Assembly (NCBI GenBank): GCA_030630165.1
Contig: DAOVNN010000057.1
Coordinates: forward strand, 1 to 11,130
Source of the DNA: Candidatus Krumholzibacteriota bacterium
Lineage (GTDB): Bacteria > Krumholzibacteriota > Krumholzibacteriia > Krumholzibacteriales > Krumholzibacteriaceae
DNA length: 11,130 nucleotides
Reading direction: 5' to 3'
Made by a program: the position numbers and the translations under genes. Positions 7,262-11,130 of this stretch are shown one piece after another; the first letter of the stretch is position 1; the number at the start of each line of letters is the position of its first letter. The notes beneath the pieces are model-generated. The model saw only the letters and a list, made by a program, of their open reading frames with translations. It had not been told where the DNA came from and made no database searches.

Positions 7262-8830
7262 CTATCTCGCGTACTCGACTGCCCGGGTCTCCCTTATTAC
7301 CACGACCTTGATCTGCCCGGGGTACTCCATGTCGTCCTCGATCTTGCGGGAGATATCGCCCGCGAGTTGTGCCGCCTGCGCGTCGTCGATCCTCTTGTGA
7401 CTGACGAGGATCCTGATCTCGCGTCCGGCCTGGATCGCGTATGATTTCTCCACTCCGTCGAATGCGTCCGCGATCTTTTCAAGCTTCTCGAGGCGCCTGA
7501 TATAATTTTCCAGTGTCTCCCGCCTCGCACCCGGTCTCGCGCCGGAGATCGCGTCGGCGGCCGAGATAACGTGTGCTATCAGGGACTCGGCCTCCACATC
7601 CTCGTGATGAGCCGCGATCGCGTTCACGATGATATCGTTCTCCCCGTACCTTCTCGCGAACTCCGCCCCGATCTCCGCGTGTGGTCCGTCTATTTCATGG
7701 TCGGCTGCTTTGCCGATGTCATGCAGAAGTCCGGCGCGCTTTGCAAGCACCGGATCGATACCGAGCTCGCTGGCCAGAAGACTGGCAACGAACGCAACCT
7801 CTTTCGAGTGCTGAAGCACATTCTGTCCATACGACGATCTGTACCTCAGCCTGCCGAGGAGCCTGACGATCTCGGTGTGTACTCCGTGAATGTTGAGATC
7901 GAGTATGGTCTGCTCTCCGATCTCCATTATCTCCTCGTTGAGCTCTTTTCTTGTCTTCTCCACGAGTTCTTCGATACGTCCCGGATGGATCCGGCCGTCC
8001 TTTACAAGCTTGTCGAGGGACAGTCTGGCCACTTCGCGCCTGATCGGGTCGAATCCGGAGAGGATGACTGCTTCTGGTGTATCGTCGATGATCACGTCGA
8101 TACCAGTGGCATTCTCGAATGCCCTGATGTTCCTGCCTTCGCGGCCGATGATCCTTCCCTTCATCTCATCATTGGGAAGGTCGACCACAGACACGGTGGA
8201 TTCCACCACGTGGTCGGCAGCGCAGCGCTCGATAGCCAGCGTGATGATCTTCCTGCTGATCTTGGAGGCATTTCTCTCGGCCTCGTCCTTGATCTCCTTG
8301 ATCTGCTTGGCTGCGGCTGTACGCGCCTCATTCTCCAGGTTGGAGATGAGGAGCTTCTTGGCCTCCTCCGTGCTCATCCCGGCGATCTTCTCGAGTTTCT
8401 CGTTCTGCCGGTGAAGAATCTCATCCATGCGCTGATTCTTCTCCGAGATGGCCTGGAGTTTCTTCTCGAGGGTCTTTTTCTTGTCGTTCATCTCCAGTTC
8501 GCGCTTCTCGAGGAAATCGACCTTGCGGTTGATATTGTGCTCTTTTTCCTCTACACGCCTCTCAGTCTTCTTCAGATCGAGTCTCGTCTCTGAAGTGTCC
8601 TTTTCAAACTGCTGCTTCGCCTTGTACCATTCATCCTTTGCTTCGAGAATCGACGCCTTTTTCCTGGTCTCGGCCTCTCGCTGAGCCTCTGAGATAATGT
8701 TCTCCGCGAGTTTCTGAGTATGCTTGAGCTGACTCTGGGTCACTTTCCTGCTGATCAGCCAGCCAAGCAGAAAACCGAGAAAAAGAACGAAGATCCCCGC
8801 CGACATATAAAAGAAGATAGAATCCATCAT
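7262..8830 (-). CDS. rny: Ribonuclease Y (membrane-anchored endoribonuclease)
   Basis: RNase Y is an endoribonuclease that initiates mRNA decay from the inner face of the membrane. It has 522 residues, matching the family (about 520). Domains in order: a single N-terminal transmembrane helix (about 5-27), a long charged coiled coil (about 30-200), a KH RNA-binding domain with GRIIGREGRN (GxxG at 229-232), and an HD domain with LLHDIGKA (His370-Asp371), DGPHAEIGAEFARRYG and AAHHEDVE. The conserved C-terminal segment ends VIRETRAVEYAR. Two ATG codons are adjacent (8830 and 8827). The ribosome site is weak (AGG six bases before the first). It is the first gene after the 6S RNA gap and probably opens the operon that ends at nadK. 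The catalytic metal-binding residues are intact. Confidence 0.97.
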   Translation of the reverse strand: MMDSIFFYMSAGIFVLFLGFLLGWLISRKVTQSQLKHTQKLAENIISEAQREAETRKKASILEAKDEWYKAKQQFEKDTSETRLDLKKTERRVEEKEHNINRKVDFLEKRELEMNDKKKTLEKKLQAISEKNQRMDEILHRQNEKLEKIAGMSTEEAKKLLISNLENEARTAAAKQIKEIKDEAERNASKISRKIITLAIERCAADHVVESTVSVVDLPNDEMKGRIIGREGRNIRAFENATGIDVIIDDTPEAVILSGFDPIRREVARLSLDKLVKDGRIHPGRIEELVEKTRKELNEEIMEIGEQTILDLNIHGVHTEIVRLLGRLRYRSSYGQNVLQHSKEVAFVASLLASELGIDPVLAKRAGLLHDIGKAADHEIDGPHAEIGAEFARRYGENDIIVNAIAAHHEDVEAESLIAHVISAADAISGARPGARRETLENYIRRLEKLEKIADAFDGVEKSYAIQAGREIRILVSHKRIDDAQAAQLAGDISRKIEDDMEYPGQIKVVVIRETRAVEYAR

Positions 8831-8942
8831 CTTAAGCCTGAGTCCGGCGGTTCAACTCAAATGATCGTTCAATGTCAAAAGCACTTGCCAAAGAATCAAA
8901 TATGAGACGTCAATAAATTTTCTCAGGGAATGGTTCACGGAA
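8831..8942 (-). other. Leader region of rny
   Basis: These 112 bases lie between the 6S RNA repeat and the rny start and are A+T-rich compared with the genes. A perfect TTGACA (8873-8878) and a TTGACG (8908-8913) read toward rny, but I find no convincing -10 box at 16-18 bases from either. A short hairpin can form just before the start codon, with TGAGT pairing to ACTCA around an 11-base loop. No known riboswitch was recognised. An rny promoter is expected in this region or upstream but cannot be fixed from the sequence. Confidence 0.35.
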
Positions 8943-9205
8943 GGAACTGCAATAAAAAATTCCCCACTCGATGTCGTCCGCGAAAGATCTTTTTAAGCCC
9001 GACCTGATAAGGTGGAAATCCTCACGTCCTGTTCAGCCCTCCCGCCACTGGCGGGCCCGACATTCCAGATCCGATATCGGATATCCGGGCTCAAAGTGTT
9101 GGCAAAAAACGATCTTCGCCTGCACGAACACAGCAGGGAATTTCTAAAAGCATCATGCTTTGTTTTATCTCTCAAAATCCCCGCTCCATGGGTATTGCAG
9201 TTTCC
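8943..9205. repeat. Inverted repeat enclosing the 6S RNA
   Basis: AACTGCAATA on the plus strand at 8945-8954 has its exact reverse complement at 9193-9202. With one unpaired base the match extends to 12 pairs (8943-8954 with 9193-9205). The arms lie outside the predicted mature 6S RNA, about 9 and 50 bases from its ends. In a longer transcript they could close a stem around the 6S rod, like a processing stem. The function is inference. Confidence 0.6.
8955..9146 (-). ncRNA. ssrS: Predicted 6S RNA (RNA polymerase regulator)
   Basis: 6S RNA binds housekeeping RNA polymerase as a promoter mimic. I infer it from structure, local sequence and position. Read on the minus strand, a rod-like fold of about 190 nt forms: stem 9136-9143 with 8957-8964 (eight perfect pairs), 9125-9132 with 8972-8980 (one bulge), 9111-9118 with 8981-8989 (one bulge), a bubble of about 15 nt on the 5' side (9096-9110), then stem 9086-9095 with 8992-9001 (ten pairs, one G-U). 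The apical arm ends in a CCCGCC/GGCGGG hairpin (9041-9055). The segment GGGCTTAAAA followed shortly by GCGGACGACA resembles AAGCCUUAAAACUGCGACGACA of E. coli 6S, and TTTGAGCCCGGATAT resembles CUGAGCCGAUAU. It lies just after zapA, as ssrS does in E. coli. Exact ends are uncertain; six Us (8954-8959) form the 3' end. Confidence 0.72.
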
Positions 9206-9212
9206 CCGGGGC

Positions 9213-9227
9213 GGAGGATCATCCTCC
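9213..9227. repeat. Inverted repeat spanning the zapA stop codon
   Basis: GGAGGAT, one base, then ATCCTCC form a 7-1-7 inverted repeat that includes the last codons and TGA of zapA. As RNA it gives a hairpin with five G/C-rich pairs and a five-base loop. A palindromic CCCCGGGG follows at 9204-9211. There is no T-run, so it is not a standard intrinsic terminator. It could act as a 3'-end stabiliser or a partial terminator before the 6S RNA. Confidence 0.4.
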
Positions 9228-9518
9228 TACACTGATCTTTTCCTCCAGCATCTCGCCCAGTTTGGCAGCCTGATCAGCGAGCGCATCTTTTGCCTTCTCT
9301 CGTTCGTCCCTTTCCTGATGCAGCTCGTCGGCGATATTAAGAGCAGCTAATATGGCGATCCTTGACTGGGACATGATACCACTGGAATGGGCGATCTCTC
9401 TCATCTTACTGTCCACGTAACCTGCTATCTTGTGGATATATTCGGGATCGCCTGCCCCTTTTATCTTATACTCCTGACCGAATATCTCGACCTTCTCGGT
9501 ACTGCTTTTATCGGTCAT
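9219..9518 (-). CDS. zapA: Cell division protein ZapA
   Basis: ZapA binds FtsZ filaments and cross-links them in the cytokinetic ring. It has 99 residues, the normal length. The N-terminal head matches the family (VEIFGQEYKIKGAGDPEYIHKIAGYVDSKMREIA), followed by the conserved RIAILAALNIADELHQE, and the C-terminal half is a charged coiled coil that drives dimerisation. The start is ATG 9518-9516 with AGAGG seven bases upstream. It follows the ZapB-like gene by 74 bases and precedes the predicted 6S RNA, the order known from E. coli zapA-ssrS. The stop codon lies inside an inverted repeat. Assignment rests on sequence pattern and context and is firm for a short protein. Confidence 0.92.
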   Translation of the reverse strand: MTDKSSTEKVEIFGQEYKIKGAGDPEYIHKIAGYVDSKMREIAHSSGIMSQSRIAILAALNIADELHQERDEREKAKDALADQAAKLGEMLEEKISVGG

Positions 9519-9592
9519 CGTACTACCTCTCAGATCAATGCGGAACCATCCTCACGACCCGGTCCCGTAAACCACCCGCGACAGCATGAAGC
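9519..9592 (-). other. Gap between the ZapB-like gene and zapA
   Basis: A 74-base spacer, the only gap above 20 bases on the pheT side of the 6S RNA. It contains a possible weak hairpin (GGGACC with GGTTCC, one G-U pair) and the zapA ribosome site AGAGG. No promoter or T-run terminator was recognised, so read-through from pheT into zapA is likely. Confidence 0.4.
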
Positions 9593-9877
9593 CTATATGT
9601 CGAGTTCTTCCAGCTTCGCGAGCATCTCCTCTATCTTGCTGTTTAACTCCTCCCTTGTCTTCTCCAAGTCTTTTTTACCTTTATTTTCTTTCTTAAGGTG
9701 TCTGAGTTCTTTCGTCAACTCCTCATTCTTAATATAAATCGAATCGAGCTTCTCTTTCAACTCATTATTGGTGTCTTCGATCTGCTTTTTCGCCGCCTTC
9801 AGCTTCTCGATGTACTCAGCAGCCTGCGTGATCTTCTTCTCGAGCAGATCAAAGTCAGCGAGCCCGGCTGTCCCCAT
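9593..9877 (-). CDS. Small ZapB-like coiled-coil protein
   Basis: A 94-residue hydrophilic protein that is almost wholly predicted coiled coil from residue 8 to the end, rich in Lys, Glu and Leu, with no membrane segment or signal peptide. The opening DLLEKKITQAAEYIEKLK resembles the N-terminus of ZapB-type proteins (LLE...KI..A...I..L). ZapB is a coiled-coil protein that binds ZapA and links the FtsZ ring to the chromosome terminus. The gene is directly upstream of zapA, which makes a ZapA partner the best guess. Coiled coils resemble each other by composition, so the family call is tentative. ATG 9877-9875 has a strong AGGAG five bases upstream and lies eight bases after the pheT stop. The gene is more A+T-rich than its neighbours, as expected from its Lys and Asn content. 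Confidence 0.75.
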   Translation of the reverse strand: MGTAGLADFDLLEKKITQAAEYIEKLKAAKKQIEDTNNELKEKLDSIYIKNEELTKELRHLKKENKGKKDLEKTREELNSKIEEMLAKLEELDI

Positions 9878-9885
9878 TTCGACTC

Positions 9886-11130
9886 CTATTCAGCCCTGAG
9901 CGCCACCTGCAGCTCATTCTGCAGCGACGCGAGTACCTTTTCTATCGTCCTGTCCACTGTTTTATCGTCCAGGGTACCCTCAAGCGACCTGAATGTCATC
10001 CTGAAGGCGTAACTTTTCTTTCCTTCCCCCAGCCGATCGCCACGATAGTAATCGAAAAGTCTCACCGATTCAAGGTGTTTTGCTCTTTTCTTTACAACGT
10101 TTCTAACGTCAGAAAATGTAACCCTTTCCGGCGCCAGGACCGAGAGGTCTCTCTTCACGCCGGGATACTGGCTTACCCTGCTGAATGCCTTTCTGCCGCC
10201 TCCACCGGGCGGCAGAGCGTCCAGAAGCAGGTCGAAGTAGTATACCGGGGTATCGATGTCAAATCTCGCGGCTACTCTCCCCGGGATCAATCCGCATGTG
10301 CCGGCAGGATTGTTCTTGAGGAGCCATTCGAAGAAGAAGTCGGGCTCATCAGCCTTTCTCCTCTCCATTACGAGGTCCTCGGGGGCTCCCAGCCATTCCA
10401 GAACCGATTCAGCCTCTCCCGTCATATCGAAGAAATCGAAATCCCTCTGTTCGCCGTGCCACTGCAGCGGAGCGCTCTTCCGGGTAAACATCGCTGTAAG
10501 GTGAAGTTCTTCGAGGGGGAGTCCTCTTCCCTCTTTCCTCTTCAGAAAGACCTTTGCAAGCTCGAATATCCTGATGCCGTCAAGTTCGACCGGAGAGTTG
10601 CGCTGGATCACCCACAGCATTCCGGGCAGCAGCGACGACCTCATGGCCGACTGCGAGGCAGTAAGCGGATTCGAGATCTCGACCGGGCGGCTCCTCGGAT
10701 CGTTTTCGCCCCATTCGAATCTCCCGGGGTCCCCGGGATCCATGAACGAGGTGGTTATGACTTCGGCGAATCCCCGGGCAGCGAGCCTGTCGCGGAGCTC
10801 ATCGTTCCTCATGTCTTCGACCGACACCTCTGAAAACATGGAGCTCCGCCTCTCCTCGTCCCTTCCTATATTTTCATAGCCGTAGAGTCTCGCGATCTCC
10901 TCGATAAGATCGACTTCGACGACGATATCGCGCCTGAATGTCGGGACCGTGACACTTACGTCCTTCCCGTCTTCTACTGCTTTCAACTCCAGCCTGGATA
11001 ACAGTTCGACCAGATCATCGGCAGCGAGTCTCGTGCCCATCAGCCTGTTGGCCTGCTTTGTCCTCAAAGTGATGGTGCGCGGCTCGATCAGCTTACTTTC
11101 TGCGAGGTAATCGGCATGCATCTTCTCCGG
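9886..11130 (-). CDS. pheT: Phenylalanyl-tRNA synthetase beta subunit, 5' end cut by window edge
   Basis: Beta chain of the alpha2-beta2 class II synthetase that charges tRNA-Phe. The last 414 codons are visible; the N-terminal EMAP/B3-B4 part lies beyond the right edge, and the frame is open to base 11130. From the visible end: the tail of the B5 region's flank and B5 domain (EPRTITLRTKQANRLMGT, then VTVPTFRRDIVVEVDLIEEI with ARLYGYENI), which includes the conserved acidic metal-binding residues, the synthetase-like core (NPLTASQSAMRSSLLPGML, FELAKVF, DFFDMTGEAESVLEWLG), and a C-terminal ferredoxin-like anticodon-binding domain of about 95 residues (VSQYPGVKRDLSVLAPE, RLFDYYRG, KKSYAFRMTFRS, TIEKVLASLQ). 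No lesion is seen. It is followed after eight bases by the ZapB-like gene, so pheT and the division genes are probably co-transcribed. Confidence 0.96.
   Translation of the reverse strand, partial: PEKMHADYLAESKLIEPRTITLRTKQANRLMGTRLAADDLVELLSRLELKAVEDGKDVSVTVPTFRRDIVVEVDLIEEIARLYGYENIGRDEERRSSMFSEVSVEDMRNDELRDRLAARGFAEVITTSFMDPGDPGRFEWGENDPRSRPVEISNPLTASQSAMRSSLLPGMLWVIQRNSPVELDGIRIFELAKVFLKRKEGRGLPLEELHLTAMFTRKSAPLQWHGEQRDFDFFDMTGEAESVLEWLGAPEDLVMERRKADEPDFFFEWLLKNNPAGTCGLIPGRVAARFDIDTPVYYFDLLLDALPPGGGGRKAFSRVSQYPGVKRDLSVLAPERVTFSDVRNVVKKRAKHLESVRLFDYYRGDRLGEGKKSYAFRMTFRSLEGTLDDKTVDRTIEKVLASLQNELQVALRAE

Noticed and set aside
7571..8593. A 340-residue open frame on the plus strand
   Set aside because: It lies entirely antisense to rny, whose domains and catalytic motifs are intact. 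Its Leu/Asp-rich composition is what the reverse complement of a Lys/Glu-rich coiled coil would give. It matches no family I recognise.
8873..8913. TTGACA and TTGACG as -35 boxes of an rny promoter
   Set aside because: No TATAAT-like hexamer lies 16-18 bases downstream of either, so I do not call a promoter.
8955..9146. The gap RNA as SRP RNA, RNase P RNA or tmRNA
   Set aside because: It lacks the SRP GGAAG tetraloop region, the RNase P GAGGAAAGUCC core and the tmRNA CCA end. The rod fold and synteny fit 6S better.
9149..9175. 6S promoter: TTGAGA (9169-9174) with CATGAT
   Set aside because: The two boxes are only 12 bases apart, too close for a sigma-70 promoter, and CATGAT lies inside a small hairpin. 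Other pairings are no better.
10075..10833. A 252-residue open frame on the plus strand
   Set aside because: It is antisense to pheT, which reads cleanly throughout, and shows no family pattern.

Overview
This window is a dense, one-directional block of bacterial housekeeping genes. Every supported gene is on the minus strand, so transcription runs from high to low coordinates. G+C looks moderately high (mid-50s % by eye). The proteins resemble well-known bacterial families with intact active sites, apart from one divergent membrane protein. Non-AUG starts are common: TTG for dxs and folD, GTG for ispA. The gene order resembles that seen in several Gram-negative lineages (Deltaproteobacteria and FCB-type phyla). 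The FtsZ-ring protein ZapA, a ZapB-like coiled coil and a 6S RNA beside zapA also fit a Gram-negative-type bacterium. I cannot fix the phylum from the sequence and would guess an uncultured lineage.

Layout in transcription order. (1) 11130-9219: the C-terminal two thirds of pheT (phenylalanyl-tRNA synthetase beta chain), then a 94-residue ZapB-like coiled-coil protein, then zapA. (2) 9218-8831: a 388-base gap without protein genes. It holds a predicted 6S RNA of about 190 nt (8955-9146) that I identified by folding it by hand, enclosed by a near-perfect inverted repeat. The rest is the leader of the next gene. (3) 8830-1: a tightly packed run of nine genes with gaps of at most 18 bases or overlaps, so probably one operon: rny (RNase Y), ymdB-type metallophosphoesterase, folD, xseA, xseB, ispA, a divergent-PAP2 (DUF212) membrane protein, dxs, and nadK, which is cut by the window's left edge.

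How the genes work together. Dxs makes DXP, the first intermediate of the MEP isoprenoid pathway, and IspA joins the resulting C5 units into farnesyl diphosphate. The small DUF212 membrane protein lies between them and may belong to prenyl-phosphate metabolism, but several PAP2 signature residues are changed. FolD supplies one-carbon folates and NADPH, and NadK makes NADP. XseA and XseB form exonuclease VII. RNase Y controls mRNA decay and, with YmdB and the neighbouring 6S RNA, makes a small RNA-regulation neighbourhood. ZapA and the ZapB-like protein belong to the FtsZ ring.

I see no mobile element, CRISPR array, prophage, tRNA or rRNA. The most interesting parts are the unlisted 6S RNA with its flanking inverted repeat, and the motif-degenerate DUF212 protein.
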